A stretch of 64,000 nucleotides of DNA, taken from NCBI GenBank assembly GCA_009809945.1, contig WTPW01000852.1:30888-94887 (forward strand), read 5' to 3'. The first letter of the stretch is position 1. Every line of letters starts with the position of its first letter. The position numbers and the translations under genes were made by a program. This document shows positions 1-12,379 of this stretch, one piece after another. Below the pieces are notes generated by a model. That model was not told the DNA's origin and ran no database searches. It saw only the letters and a program-made list of their open reading frames with translations. This stretch comes from Gigaspora margarita. Lineage: Eukaryota > Glomeromycota > Glomeromycetes > Diversisporales > Gigasporaceae.

Positions 1-46
1 ATAAGATTTTATAGAATTTTATTAATAAAATTCTATAAAATCTTAT
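1..46. repeat. Perfect 46-bp palindrome
   Basis: Two 23-base arms are exact reverse complements with no spacer, all A/T-rich. It could fold into a perfect hairpin or be the edge of a foldback element that continues left of the window. No gene is attached to it. Confidence 0.85.
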
Positions 47-519
47 GATTTACAAAATTTTACTAATTAATTCCAACTTCATGCACTAAGTAAACTTGTT
101 CAGCACAAAAAAATATATATAAATATATTTGAACTTAGACCAGTCTGAAGACTTCAGGCAGACCCAGACCAAACTCAAATAGTCTAAATATAAAGTCCAA
201 GTCCATCAGACCAGACTCAAACTTGACTAAAGTCTGGTTCAAGACTGGTCTGTAGAAGTACTAATTTTAGGCTTTTTATAATTCTCTCTTTGAGAAGATC
301 ATTTTGGTAGTTAAATCATCCAAATTGACCAATAGATCAAAGGTTATTTATTATTAAACTTTATTAATAAATTTATAATTTGGGCTAAAAAAATTTTCTT
401 AATTTTGGCCGGAGTTTAATAATTTCAGCCAGAATTATACCTGATACTTCAGCTGATCCATCCCCCTACCCCTAAATTAGCTGATTTCTGGAAGCCCCCT
501 TACAATATATATATGATGC
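47..519. other. Non-coding AT-rich stretch with a stray hairpin arm
   Basis: No credible ORF. Positions 120-260 hold several short inverted AGACCAGTCT / AGACTGGTCT motifs. Positions 290-345 resemble one arm of the hairpin at 55646-55955 (shared core ATCATTTTGGTAGT), so this is probably a solo or decayed copy of that family. Confidence 0.4.
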
Positions 520-1060
520 TATTTGAATTGAATTAGTTGTATTTAGAGTTACCTTGATTTCTATTTACTATAAAAACTCTATTACACAATTTATTTGTAC
601 ACTGGTTAAGACTCAACTTGTATTGATATTGTCATAATTTATACAATGACTATAAAATATTCTGTTGCTAAACTTGTTCTAGTAACTACATATGTTGTTA
701 AAGTTGACATCATTATTTTTTTAATAAAATGCAAAAATTTACTCGTTATTTCAGTAACAGCAATATGTAATTGAGATTGAAATGGTTTGTATTGGAAATT
801 TCATGATTTTGATGATGGAATAGTGTAAAAAATTCTATTACTAGACTTAGTACTCCAATGACTACAGTAAATAATTTAGTGGAATTATCGTGATTGCTAT
901 AATAAGTTTCTAAATATTCCATTTTCAAAATATTTGCTATTTCAGTGGCTGCAGATTTAGTTGAATTGGTTGTACTGGAATTATTGCATATAGTTAAGGT
1001 TTGTTATTACGTATTGAATTTCTATTGTGAGCTACTGTAAAAAATTCTATTACTGTATTA
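520..1060 (+). repeat. Degenerate tandem array, dispersed family A
   Basis: Units of about 120-140 bases share words such as GGAATTATCATAATTTCTAT, ACTATAAAAAATTCTGTT and GGTGACTACATATG. The same family recurs at 3720-4339/4994-5090, 19915-20520 and, on the opposite strand, 24735-25010/49221-50145. Short ORFs here follow repeat periodicity and are not genes. Confidence 0.6.
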
Positions 1061-2009
1061 CCACAAAATAACGCACACCTGCGTAGTGTTTTGATCACCT
1101 GCGCGCTATTTTGAGTGCGCACATGTGCGCTATTTTGAGGTAACCCAATTTTTTATTCTGTACCAGTGCTGAAAATCTAAACCTTAATAAATATATATAT
1201 AAAGGAACAATTAACCTATTGTTGAACTTCTACGTAGCGATAGTAAAAAGTTAATTATTTATTTTTTAAAACCTGCACATACATTAGCGAATTATATATA
1301 CGTAATCTTACATAAGATATTACGGCCCGTAATATAATGAAAATCTTACATTTGATATGATTTATTACGAAATATATTATATTATATTACGGTAATATTA
1401 TGGTTATTATTTCAAAATATTTTGAAATATATTGTGAAATAAATCAACAAAAAAAAAGGGTCACAGAAGGTAATATTTTGCATATTATGCGATGATTTCA
1501 CATTTTTTGCATTGTTTTGCAAATTTTTCTGAATTTTCAAAATTTTTAAAAAATAAATTAATGATATACATATTCACATAATCACGCTTTTTTACAGATT
1601 TTTGCATAGTATCGCAATTTAATATAAAATTTTATATTAATTTATTATTATTATACATTATATTTTATATTTATTAAATATACATTTTTAATTAATATTA
1701 CATACTTTATTATATATTACATTATTAGTATTATTTACATTATTACAAATATTTTAAACTACTTTTGCACTTCATCGCATCTATTTCTATTACTATATAC
1801 AAAAAACTAGCACTATTTTACACTACTTTTGCACTTCATTGCATCTAATTCTATTACTATATACAAAAAACTAACTATTTATGCACACTCCAAAGTTAGC
1901 TATTATCTTCGCTTCTTTGTTTTCTATCATCTTTGCTTTGGTTATTTTTTTTGTTTCGGCTATAATCTTCATTTTGTTCTCTTTTTCTAAATACTTCAAA
2001 GAAGTAAAA
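1061..2009. other. AT-rich non-coding stretch
   Basis: Positions 1066-1143 are unusually GC-rich for the window, with repeated TGCGCGCTATTTTGA-like words; similar words occur at 3600-3725. The rest is A/T low complexity, with a near-repeat of about 75 bases at 1745-1870 (CTACTTTTGCACTTCAT). No gene seen. Confidence 0.4.
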
Positions 2010-3125
2010 AAATAAAAAAAAACATTTCTCAGAAGTGTTAGTGTTCTTGCAAATTGCCGGAAAAATCTAGTATGTTCTTGCAAAGTGCCAGAGGTAAAGC
2101 TGGTGTTCTTGTAAAGTCCAGAAAAGTCGCAAAATGTCGAAGAAGTCAGAAATAAATAAAATAAAATATAAATAAAAAAAAATAAGTAAAAAAAAACAAA
2201 CGAAAAAACAAAACGTATAAGCAAACTAATATAAAAATAAATAAATGAAGCCCCAAAACTTCATTTCTCTAAAGTAAGAGTTCACATTCTTGCAAATTTG
2301 AAAGTTGGGTTAATATTCTTGCAAAATGCCAAAAAAGTCACATAGTGCTGAAATGTCTGAGTTGGTTTTCTTGCAAAGCACCAGGAAGTAAGGGTTCTTT
2401 TCTCGCAAAGTGCCAGAATAAAATAAATTAATAAACCAAATTTAAAAAAAAAAAACAAAAAACAAAAAACAAAAACAAACTATGTCAAATGAAAAAATAA
2501 ATTAAGTCCTAACTAAACCTTTATTTCTTTAAAGAAGCGTTCTTGGAAATTTAGAAATTGCTGGAGACATCGGTTGTGTGTTCTTGCAAAGCGTCAAAAC
2601 TTTGGGTAGGCTGCGCAAGGTTTCAAATAGTTGGTTGTTTTCTTGCGAAGTGTTCTTGTAAAATGCTGAAATAAAAATAAAATGAAAAAAATAAAAAATA
2701 AATAAATAAATAAAAAAACAAAATGAAAACAAAAAAAAATGAAATGAAAACAAAAAATGAAACAAAAATAAAACACAAAAAGCGAAAAAAAACAAAATAG
2801 AAGAACTAATTATAAACAAAAGATCTAATCTAATCTTGTATTACAGAATTTGAACATCATTGAACTATTTCAAAAAATTAGTCCAATGCAATCCAGGTTA
2901 CAGATTGGGTTGGTTTGCACAAGGTTTCAAAAAGTTGTTTGTTTTCTTGCAAANNTGTTCTTNTAAAGTGCCAAAATAAAAATAAAATAAAAAATAAATA
3001 NAATGAAAACAAAAAAAATAANATAAAAANAAAGAAANGAAACNAAAACAAAAAAGNNAATCTGATCTTGTAGTACNNAATTNNAACTATTTNNAATAAT
3101 TAGTCCAATNCNTGATCCAGNTTAN
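2010..3125. repeat. Degenerate repeats alternating with A-rich runs
   Basis: Blocks containing GTTCTTGCAAAGTGCCAGAA-like words alternate with (AAATA)n runs. 2560-2700 and 2880-3000 are recognisably the same block (CAAGGTTTCAAA, GTTTTCTTGC). Single ambiguous bases cluster at 2955-3121. The long minus-strand ORFs are low-complexity Phe/Leu strings from the A-rich runs and are not genes. Confidence 0.5.
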
Positions 3126-3719
3126 ACTGATCTACTGATCCTAGCTTGGTTTAAAGAGGATCAAAATATTTCGTTATAATTTTTGAAATTTCTAACGAAA
3201 TATACTGAAATTTTGATATTTGAAATGTTTCGTTATATATTACAAAATATTTTGCTTATATTACGGTTCATAAGAACTTATGTAAGATTATGCTATTATA
3301 AATTTGATGATGTATATAAAGCATTGACTGTAGATTTATGACTCTATTTTTCTTTGTTCTTTGGCATCATTACATAGCACTCTAAGGCCATTATAGTTAA
3401 AAAGGATGTGTATAAAATATTCGTTTATTATCAAAAATTATAAAATCAGAAAGAATGCCCATAACAATTTATTATCCTGCTAGAATAAGGGTAGTGATAA
3501 TTGAACATTTAATAATAGTTATTCTTGAAGCAATTAAAGCTAAAAAGAATAAATATGAAGCATTCATTGAACACTTTTATTCGATTATATAGTATTCTAT
3601 ATATAGTGCACGCTATTTCAGGATGCACATGGCTGTTATTTCAAAACCCAGCATGCTATTTTTAGGGGATGCAAGTTTCAAAATAATGCCCTTGATCATT
3701 ATTTTGCAGTAATATAGTA
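3126..3719. other. Non-coding AT-rich stretch
   Basis: No ORF worth reporting. 3150-3250 contains overlapping inverted TTTCGTTATA / TATAACGAAA words. 3600-3725 echoes the GC-rich words at 1066-1143 and may be the partner end of a decayed element. Confidence 0.3.
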
Positions 3720-4339
3720 AAACCTTATTCATTATTTTGTCTATATAATTAATTAGTTTGCACTGGAATTATTAAGATATTTATTATAAATTATTGTCAA
3801 AAAAAAAACTTTTTACAAAACTTAATCACTACCATACAGTGAGAACTATATTACCACCCTGGTATTATAGGTGGTAATCTTTTATTTGAATAATCTTTTT
3901 GTATAGAAAATAACAGATATTTTACATTCCACTGTGAAATTTTTTTAAGGAAGATATTTTGATATGGGAGGGTACTATAGCCTGTGCTTTATAGTATTCT
4001 AATGACATATATTATATGAATAAGATTTGAATTGGTTAGCATTGAAATTATCGTAATTTCTTTAATAAGATACTATAAAAAATTTATTATAAAACTCACT
4101 ATTAAAGTGATAACAGTATGTGATTAAAGCTGGGCTGAGTTTGGTTTATTAGAATTATCATGGTTTCTATATAGTTAAGGGTTGAGTTAGTATTTGAATT
4201 ATTATAATTTCTGTTGAGTTGCTATAAAAATTTTGGTACAAAACTTGCTTTTCAATATGTGGTTGAAAATTAGTTATTTAAACTTTTGTAATTTCGATAT
4301 AGTTAAAGTTGTATTCATATTAGAATTATTATTGATTTT
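3720..4339 (+). repeat. Degenerate tandem array, dispersed family A (second locus)
   Basis: Same family as 520-1060 (TTGCATTGGAATTATCATAA-like words and ACTATAAAAATTTT). The array is interrupted by the SINE at 4356-4977 and resumes at 4994-5090. Confidence 0.5.
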
Positions 4340-4355
4340 TGTTGGGTGTTACTAT
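4340..4355. repeat. Target-site duplication, left copy (SINE)
   Basis: TGTTGGGTGTTACTAT, identical to 4978-4993 on the other side of the SINE. A perfect 16-bp direct duplication is typical of LINE-driven retroposition. Confidence 0.9.
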
Positions 4356-4977
4356 TTTTTTTTTTTTTCCCGTTTTACAACCGAGACCTTGTCTTGATTC
4401 TTTATTAAGTTATTAAAGACGTAATATTTGTTACATGAATGAGGATACAACTAGCCACACGTGCACTTTTGGTGCCTAATTTAAGTGGTCCGTCCAAAGG
4501 TTCCACACTAGCTGCCATACCTACAACCCAACTACGGAAGTTGCCTATTTAAACCCTCTGGTTCACGGCCCTCCTATTACTACCTGACTCACTACATATA
4601 TATGTAGATATTTGTGGGGCCCCAACTCGTTCAAGAATGTTTGACTCGGACTACTTTATCCGCGGCCTAGAGTTGGCTAGGTAGGACATAAGTCCTTCTT
4701 AGTCTTCTTGTCTAGTTTTAACCTGGACTTTCCGTACCCACTTAACCGCAACTGGCCAAGGTCCGTCAGAAAACGCCACCAGGAGTTCATGACATGATCT
4801 TTATTACGTCTCGTGACTTCGGTTACCCAAATCATCAATCCAAACCAACAAGTTCTGCCCATCAAAGTTTGTTACGCCAATTATTAAAATTCGCATTTGC
4901 CGTCCACAGGACTTGAACCGGCAATCTTTCAATTTGTAACCTCGGAGCATAACCGCTATGCTATCGGACCCGAGGTC
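4356..4977 (-). mobile_element. tRNA-derived SINE with poly(A) tail
   Basis: Read on the minus strand, the element starts near 4977 with a tRNA-like head: an A-box-like TAGCATAGCGG, then a good B box GGTTCAAGTCC, with short complementary acceptor ends (GTCC... ...GGAC). The anticodon arm does not pair well, so this is a tRNA-related promoter and not a working tRNA. About 540 bases of unrelated body follow, ending in an A run (the T run at 4356-4368). It is more GC-rich than its surroundings and is flanked by a perfect 16-bp target duplication (4340-4355, 4978-4993). It lies inside repeat family A. The 62-residue ORF within it is incidental. The parent tRNA and LINE partner are unknown. Confidence 0.85.
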
Positions 4978-4993
4978 TGTTGGGTGTTACTAT
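4978..4993. repeat. Target-site duplication, right copy (SINE)
   Basis: Identical to 4340-4355. The family A array resumes directly after it. Confidence 0.9.
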
Positions 4994-5445
4994 AAAAAAA
5001 ATTTTGTTACTTTGTATTAGAATTATATAATTTTTGTCATTAATTACTGTAAAAATTGGTATAAAATTTGTTATTTTACTAACACTGTTTGAGATTAAGG
5101 TTAGTCAGTTTTATGTTAAACCAGGTTTCTGAATATACAGAGACAAATCCTCCTTTACCAATTTTTTTAACTTCTGATAATCTACTGAATGGAATCTATT
5201 CAATTACATCTTTATATCTCCAGGTTCTAAGTTGGAATATTTTCATGCAATCGTCAATATTTTTATGTCCACTTATCCACCTTGTTTCTATGTTAGGATC
5301 ACATGATAGACACCATGCAGGTTGAGTGTTATCTTTTTTACAATGTCCAAATTTTCTATAATTAGAATTTCTATATAAATAATAAATATATAATTGATTT
5401 ATTTTGCATCTGCGGTTTTAAATTTAGATCAAATATAAATGATTT
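4994..5445. other. Resumed family A repeat, then non-coding
   Basis: 4994-5090 continues the interrupted array. 5090-5330 is open in one plus-strand frame for 78 codons from a TTG-type start, with no recognisable motif; I do not support it as a gene. Confidence 0.35.
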
Positions 5446-7310
5446 TTGTATTTACTGACTAAATTAATACGAATAAAATGTATTGCACATAATTGTAAAT
5501 ATGCATTTATATTTGCTGTTTTTAATTCTATTGATTAATAATGTTCTTTATACTTACTCACTGAATAAAATGATTAATGCGAATGAAATGAATTTAAATG
5601 TAATAGTAAATAAGTATTTATCTTTGCTTGCTGCTTTTAATTCCATTGATTAATATATGTTCTTTATGCTTACATGCTGTGTGAGGAGGTGATTAATGCG
5701 AATGAAATGAATTTAAACATAATGGTAAATAAGTATTTATCTGTTATGTTTGCTGTTTTTAATTCAATTGATTAATAAATGTTCTTTATACTCACATGCT
5801 GAGTAAGGAGGTGATTAATGCGAATGAAATGAATTTAAATGTAATNGTANATAAGTATTTATCTGTTATGTTTGCTGTTTTTAATTCCATTGATTAATAA
5901 ATGTCCTTTATACTCACTGACTAAATTAATGCGAATGAAATGAATTTAAATGTAATAGTAAATAAGTATTTATCTGTTATGTTTGCTGTTTTTAATTCCA
6001 TTGATTAATAAATGTTCTTTATACTCACTGACTAAATTAATGTGAATAAAATGAAATTAAACATAATGGTAAATAAGTATTTATCTGTTATGTATGCTGT
6101 TTTTAATTCCATTGATTAATAAATATTCTTTATACTCATCCACTGAATAAAATGATTAATGCAAATGAAAATGAATTTAAATAAAATGGTAAATAAGTAT
6201 TTATCTGTTATGTTTGCTGTTTTTAATTCATAATTATTGTTATTCACACTTATCACGCTTATATTTAGATAATGTTTTTATAAATGCATGAAGAAAGACA
6301 ATGCATTGATTAACCCTTTGGGATGTTATGGAATGTCACAAAATCCTTTAATAAATGTCCTTTATACTCACTAACTAAATTAATGTAAATGAAATAAAAT
6401 TAAACATAATGGTAAATAAGTATTTATCTGTTATGTATGCTGTTTTTAATTCCATTGATTAAAAAATGTTCTTTATACTTACCCACTGAATAAAATGATT
6501 AATGAGAATGAAATGAATTTAAACAAAATGGTAAATAAGTATTTATCCATTATATTTGCTGTTTTTAATTCATAATTATTGTTATTCACACTTATCACAC
6601 CTATATTTAGATAATGTCTTCATAAATGCATGAAGAAAGCGATGCATTGATTAACCCTTTGGGATGTTATGGAATGTCACAAAATCCTTCAATAAATGTT
6701 CTTTATACTCACTTACTAAATAAAATAAATGAAATGAATTTAAATGTAATGGTAAATAAGTATTTATCTGTTATGTTTGCTGTTTTTAATTCCATTGATT
6801 AATGAATGTTCTTTATACCCACATGCTGAATGAGGAGGTGATTAATGCGAATGAAATGCATTTAAACATAATGGTAAATAAGTATTTATCTGTTATGTTT
6901 GCTGTTTTTAATTCCATTGATTAATAAATGTTGTTTATACTTATATGCTGAGTGAAGAGTTAATTAATGTAAATGAAATGAATTTAAACATAATGGTTAA
7001 TAAGTTTTTATCTGTTATTTTTGCTGTTTTTAATTCCATTGATTAATAAATGTTCTTTATACTCACATGCTGAGTGAGGAGGTGATTAATGCCAATGAAA
7101 TGAATTTAAATGTAATAGTAAATCAGTACATATTTATCTATTATGTTTGCTATTTTTAATCCCATTGATTAATAAATGTTCTTTATACTCACTCACTAAA
7201 TAAAATGATCAATGCGAATGAAATGAATTTAAATGTAAAGGTAAATAAGTATTTATCTGTTATATGTTATGTTTGCTGTTTTTAATTCCATTGATAAAAA
7301 ACGTTCTTTC
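5446..7310 (+). repeat. Satellite-like tandem array, about 120-bp unit
   Basis: About fourteen units share TTAATGCGAATGAAATGAAT, GGTAAATAAGTATTTATCTG, TTTGCTGTTTTTAATTCCAT and AATGTTCTTTATACTCAC. Unit starts near 5574, 5694, 5816 and 5927 give a 110-122-base period. Two units (about 6230-6360 and 6570-6700) carry the same insert of about 130 bases (TTGTTATTCACACTTATCAC ... TTTGGGATGTTATGGAATGT), so the array has a higher-order level. Confidence 0.85.
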
Positions 7311-7419
7311 TACTTATGGGCTAAATAATACAAAAAATAAATAAATAAATATTTATGTATTTATAAGCTTAGATTACTGAAATAGATCAATAAATGCACT
7401 TTATGCTTACTCCTAATAA

Positions 7420-7812
7420 TTAAAATTGTGTAAGAAATATTGTTTTAAATAAACTACAAACTTTATAATAAAAAATAAAATTTAACTTGCTTATTAATCT
7501 ATTCCGAAAATTTATCAAAATTTTTTTAATGCCAATTTCGTAATAATAACACCAGACAGTTTTCCAAATTCCTATAGAATTACTTGCCTCAGCAGACTTC
7601 AGATAATTTGAAACCGCTTTTTGCTTATCGATTTCAATCCCCATTTCTAAATAATAACAATATCCAACTTGGTATATTCCATTAGAATTATTCATATCTG
7701 CTGATTTTTTGTAATACGTGAATGCTTTTTTTTCTTTCTTTTCAATTCCTATTCCATGTTTGTAACAATAACTGAGCAAATAATTTCTGTTTGAATCATT
7801 CGTATCCACCAA
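7420..7812 (-). pseudogene. Sel1-like repeat protein fragment
   Basis: 130 codons are open on the minus strand from a TTG with no ATG. About the first 95 residues form roughly two and a half Sel1-like (TPR-type) repeats: YLLSYCYKHGIGIEKKEKKA, then YYKKSADMNNSNGIYQVGYC and YLKSAEASNSIGIW. These show the repeat's A-x-x-Y-x-K-S-A-(D/E) and G-x-x-x-x-x-x-x-Y pattern. The last 35 residues lose the pattern. Sel1 repeats are protein-protein interaction scaffolds; in Rhizophagus-type fungi they form very large families, often with kinase domains (family knowledge). There is no start, no partner domain and repeat arrays surround it, so I take it as a fragment left by duplication or transposition. Confidence 0.65.
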
Positions 7813-8298
7813 TTGTCAAAATTCAGTTGATTGATATTATTAATTTGTAGCATTTCTGAGTTTTCTATTTGGTTTTTGGTTTTAAAAAAATGGATGGATA
7901 TCACTACAATTTACCAATATTTTTTTTATTTATTTACTTTGGTTATACTCAATATATCCTAAATTATACTGGCCATTGTAGTCAAGCTCAAAATTCAGCC
8001 TACATGTATTGCAAATATTTTATTGGAAACTATATACACAAATTGCATGCATATTATATTACATGTAATAGATCAATTACAAATTATGACAATTATATTA
8101 CAAAATTAACATGCAAAAGATCATATGTCATTAATTTTCTCACAGTCTAATTACAATTTTTGGATATAGCAAATTAAAAATAGCAAAGTGCAATTGAATT
8201 TTTTTTTATTCTCATATTCTTATTATTATTAAGCAGTGTTTATTATACAGAAATTAGTAGATTAACATGCTACTGTGATTCTATTTGTTGGTACATTT
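7813..8298. other. Non-coding stretch
   Basis: A 93-codon plus-strand ORF (7869-8150) has no family features and low-complexity composition; not supported. Nothing else seen. Confidence 0.3.
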
Positions 8299-8473
8299 TA
8301 CTCCCGCAATCATCACATTTGAAATAGACACATTTTCTTGAGACTATACACCAATCATTTGCAGTAATATAAAATTAACTCTCGCTATAATCACATGATG
8401 TGACTATTATTATGTTTCTCTCATTATAGTCACATCAAGTTACTGCCAGACAGTGTGACTATAGTGGGAGTAG
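8299..8473. mobile_element. MITE, copy 1 (about 175 bp)
   Basis: The ends are inverted repeats, TACTCCCGC and G(T)GGGAGTAG, with inner inverted TCACA / TGTGACTAT words. A second copy of clearly the same sequence is at 63443-63619, so this is a mobile, non-coding unit. Confidence 0.75.
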
Positions 8474-8942
8474 ACTATAGATTAGCATCAAACTACGAAC
8501 TATAGGAATTGCTAAAAAAAATAGTAATTATTGGATAATTCAGACAACAAATATTCTGACCAAAAATTTACAAAAAAATGATAAATCTAGAAATCAATCA
8601 TCTAAATTTTTAGTGGGATGTAATTTTTTTTAGCGCTAGTATTATTTGCTAATATTTTTATTAATATCATATTTTTTTATCTTTGTGGTTTGTTAGCATT
8701 ATAGCATTACATCATTACAGAATTATGTCAGCATTACGGCAATAATATTTACAACAATTTTTATGTTGATCAAAATGTGTGTTATATTGTAATTTGCCCA
8801 CAACAATAATTACGTTTCTGAAAGATAACCAATCAATAATTTCAAATGGACTTTACGTCAATGATATAATGTGCACATGTTCTGAGTTATCCAATCAAAT
8901 CAAGAATAAAGGTTCAATTAGCATTCAGTCTTTTGTTGATCA
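8474..8942. other. Non-coding stretch
   Basis: No gene or clear repeat recognised; a 60-codon plus-strand ORF at 8779-8961 has no supporting features. Confidence 0.3.
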
Positions 8943-9236
8943 GAGTGCAAATGCGAAGTGATAGAATATCATGTGATCAAAAAAAGAGCAAGTACATGAC
9001 CTGTTACTTGCATAAGCTATTACAGGTAAGACTAAAAGTAAGTGAAAATCAGAAAATAGTGCAGGGAAGATAAAGACAAATAAGGTGCTACAATGGAAAT
9101 AGTGAGTATATATAAAAGTTAGGTACAATAAATTGACTTTTGCAAGTGCTTGAACAGAAAATTCACGTGAGCCACCCAATCCACTCGAGATGAAGACACG
9201 TGATTCTATCATTTTCTCACTTGCATTACTTCACTT
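8943..9236. mobile_element. Possible short inverted-repeat element
   Basis: GTGATAGAATATCATGTGAT near 8957 faces CACGTGATTCTATCA near 9197, each next to a GCAAATG / CACTTGCAT-type word. That would be a MITE of about 290 bases with imperfect ends. No target duplication was found. Confidence 0.35.
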
Positions 9237-10265
9237 GCATTCTTTACTCACAGCTAGCTCGCTTCAGTGAGCAGGAAACCACCAGCTACAGTAATTCTAT
9301 GGCAACTCTCAGTGCAATTACGATTGCTTTTTCTCAGGATGTCTTTGCCATTCTGGCCAACATGGTCAGCTGCTTGCTTCTCTAGCACATTTTCTGCTAT
9401 TTCAATAAAAATTACCTCTGGCCTAAATTATTTGCTAGCATAGTCCAAACAAACACAGAATGCCATGTAATATGAATGCTTTTTGTTATTTTAGATTGTT
9501 TTTAATAATAATTAATTAATTACTACGGTGCGATTCTTTGTTAGCATTGATTTTGCTAATCATTTGTTGCGATCCAGTTTTCCACCCAGTTGGTATTCCT
9601 GCAGCCACACTTGAAGGCACAAGCAACTCGAATTCATGAAATAGAAAATATTACATTGAAACTTCTAATTGGTAAATCGCTTTGTACTTTAATATAATAA
9701 ATAGATTATCTTAGAGTAGCACAAATATCAAATCCGGTATGTTTATACATGAATAAACAGTAAACTTTATTACATCATACAGTACATAAATATGTGAAAT
9801 CATAGATTTTTAACATCCAATCAAATGCAAAATTTTGTGAACTATCATTCTAGATGGCAGGTAATCATACACTCCGTTAATTTGTATGACTACGTTCCTG
9901 GTATATCACTCCATTCCTGGTAAAAACTGGATAGCTGCATGATGTTGTCGCGCAAAGCCAGAAATGGAAGGCTACTATAATTTTGACAAATAGTACTCCA
10001 GGTCAATATAATTCTAAAGCAAAGTATTGACTAGTAACTGGTAGGTAATTTGGTAAATGGAAGGTATTTTATATTGAAGAGGTTATGTAAGTTATACTTT
10101 AAATATAATAAGATTGACCAATAAGTGGCTGTGCAATGCAGTTGCAAAATAGATAATAAACTGTAAAGTAAACTTGCTTTAGTATATTAGTCACATTTTT
10201 AAATATTAGTCACATTTTTAAATATTAGTCTAAATTATAATTTATATAATATTTGAATACATTTT
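9237..10265. other. Non-coding stretch
   Basis: No ORF with recognisable features. 10195-10235 has a short direct repeat (TATTAGTCACATTTTTAAA). Confidence 0.3.
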
Positions 10266-11362
10266 AATAATAAAATATTTATTGGACAATCACTTGTCCA
10301 AATTTCTGAACAAAAGAAAAACAAAATTTTGGCAGTAAAAGATGAAGCAGATATAATACTGGTTCTTATAAAGGTCAACACTCTTTACTAGTTTGTTGTG
10401 GGACTCCTTTATATATTCGGCACGCAAACAAGAAGCGTCAGTTGTACAAGATAACTGGCAGTTGGTGCCCTTGGTACAAGAAATTCTGGTGAAAGTTTTC
10501 TTTCGTCGACGAAGGTGATATATCTGGCTAGGCAGTGAACTAAAAAATGAGTTTTTCAATACTTTCCTTAAGGTTTTTTGATGACAAGAACATAAGAACC
10601 ATAAACCTGCTAACATATTCTTGCTGGAAGTTTTTCTGGAATTTTGGATGAAAAGTGGAAAATTCGGTATACCCCCCCCAAAAGATCAGCATTGTTGTTT
10701 TATCCTAATTGGGAAGAAGGCATACAAGTTGGTAAACAGGAACAGACGCATACAGAGTTGTGGCGCAGAGGAGTAGGCTGATCTGTGGAATAAATTCCAG
10801 AATGTTCTTTTAGTTTCCTTTTTCTTACATGTACATATAATATTCAGGTGGGCGTTTCCCTGCGCAGTATTATATAATTTTTACCGTTGAGTATAAATGT
10901 AAATGTGCTATCATAGCCATTTACTTTTTGCCCTTTTCTTCTCTCTTTTCTTTTTCTTTTGTTTGTACTTTGGTTATTCGTTTAGGTAGTGTAGTTATCC
11001 CCCCTTTTTTCATTTCCTTTTATTTTCTTTATCTGTTGTCTTTTTCTGGCAGAATCCTGCTACTCGAGAAGTTAGTAGAAGAGTGTTAAAAAAGTAGGCA
11101 GTTATGATAGGTAGCAAACTCCAATCAATGATTCAGACAATTCTAAGTCTAACGAGATGAAGAGTTTACGATGAGAAAAAAGTTTGATATAGCAGGTCAC
11201 TTTTAGGTGCCCTTAGTGGTAACCGGATGGGTTGCACTTTAGATATCCAAACCAACTCATTTGTAGGTAGCTCATAATGTACTGGTGTTACATTTATGTG
11301 AAATAAAGTTGTGGCATAACTGCCGAATTATAAAAAAAAAAAAAAATAATAAAATATTTATT
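10266..11362 (+). mobile_element. Retroposed sequence with 18-bp TSD and poly(A)
   Basis: A perfect 18-bp direct repeat (AATAATAAAATATTTATT) occurs at 10266-10283 and 11345-11362. The 1,061 bases between are less AT-rich than the flanks and end in an A15-type run, with a possible AATAAA-type signal (AAATAAAG) about 35 bases earlier. This is the hallmark of target-primed retroposition of a polyadenylated RNA. The plus strand shows no long ORF; the 108-codon minus-strand ORF at 10290-10616 runs against transcription and is probably incidental. A TGGCGCAGAGGAGTAGGCT word near 10763 is A-box-like, but I see no convincing B box. It may be a SINE, a 5'-truncated LINE or a processed non-coding transcript. 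Confidence 0.75.
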
Positions 11363-12379
11363 AATATATCAAATTAGTAATATATTAACTAGCATCGCCT
11401 GGTGTAATATTTGTATTAGTAAGATATTGAGTCACTAAATGCTTTAAATTATAATAAAATATTTAAATACACTAATTTAATCTGAAATTGCTTTTAAGTT
11501 TTATCATAAATAACTTTAATATTGTAAAATAATTTTGGTTGTTTTTCATTTATGTTTTATTTATTGGTATGCATTGAGTAAAAAAATGTTTTAGTTGATA
11601 AAAAGCTTATTATGAAGTGACAGAGTAGTTATTATTGCAAAAAGTAGATAACTTTATTAATCACATGATAATTTGTTTTTTTAACTTAAAGGTTTTTGTG
11701 TAAATTCTTTATTGTTAAGACTATAAGTTATTATAATAGACAAGATTGTTTTTATAGATAGAAGGGTCTTTTGTTAGTTGAGAAATTTATCTTTTATTTT
11801 GCTATAGCTCACCTTGTAATGAAGCTGGCTTCAGTGTCCTGCCCTACCCACCTTTCTCTTAGTGATTTATTAACAATCTATATTAACTAAATAAGGATAG
11901 TACATGAGATTATATTGGCAATTAGACACTATAGCTATAGTAGTAGTGCAAGGTGTTTATGTTAGTGATTAAATTCTGTGAAGACTGGAGTAATACAGTA
12001 TTGAAGTTTTGTTATTGGAGATGGCATGTGTTTTTGGTATTATTTTTGGAGTCATTTGATTATTTATTTTTTGCTAGTGGACTTTATCATTGAAGTGTTG
12101 TAATCAGAATTTTGTTTGTTGATTTTCTCATTAAATTTTGTCTGATGGGCTTTTGCTAATGTAGTTTTGGTGAACTTTCATCAGCAAATTTTTCTTGGAA
12201 ATTGTTATTGGAAGACTTCTGTTAAAGGACTTTAATTATAAATGTTAGCTAGAGAAATTCTGTTGCCGAACTTTCATTTGTGACTTTCACGGACCTTTAC
12301 TGAGAAATTTTCTTTAGTGACTTTATTAGTAGTTTTTGCCATTGGAATTTACTGGTAGACTTTTGCTATGCCATAACTG
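11363..12379. other. Non-coding; faint short-period repeats
   Basis: 12040-12370 has a loose period of about 30 bases (GGACTTT... , TTGCTAATGTAGTTTTGGTG, GAACTTTCAT...). No gene seen. Confidence 0.35.

Noticed and set aside
1871..2819. Phe/Leu-rich minus-strand ORFs
   Set aside because: Produced by A-rich low-complexity runs; no start context, motif or sensible composition.
4900..4977. Functional tRNA gene
   Set aside because: Internal promoter boxes are present but the anticodon arm does not fold, and it is the head of a poly(A)-tailed element with a target duplication.
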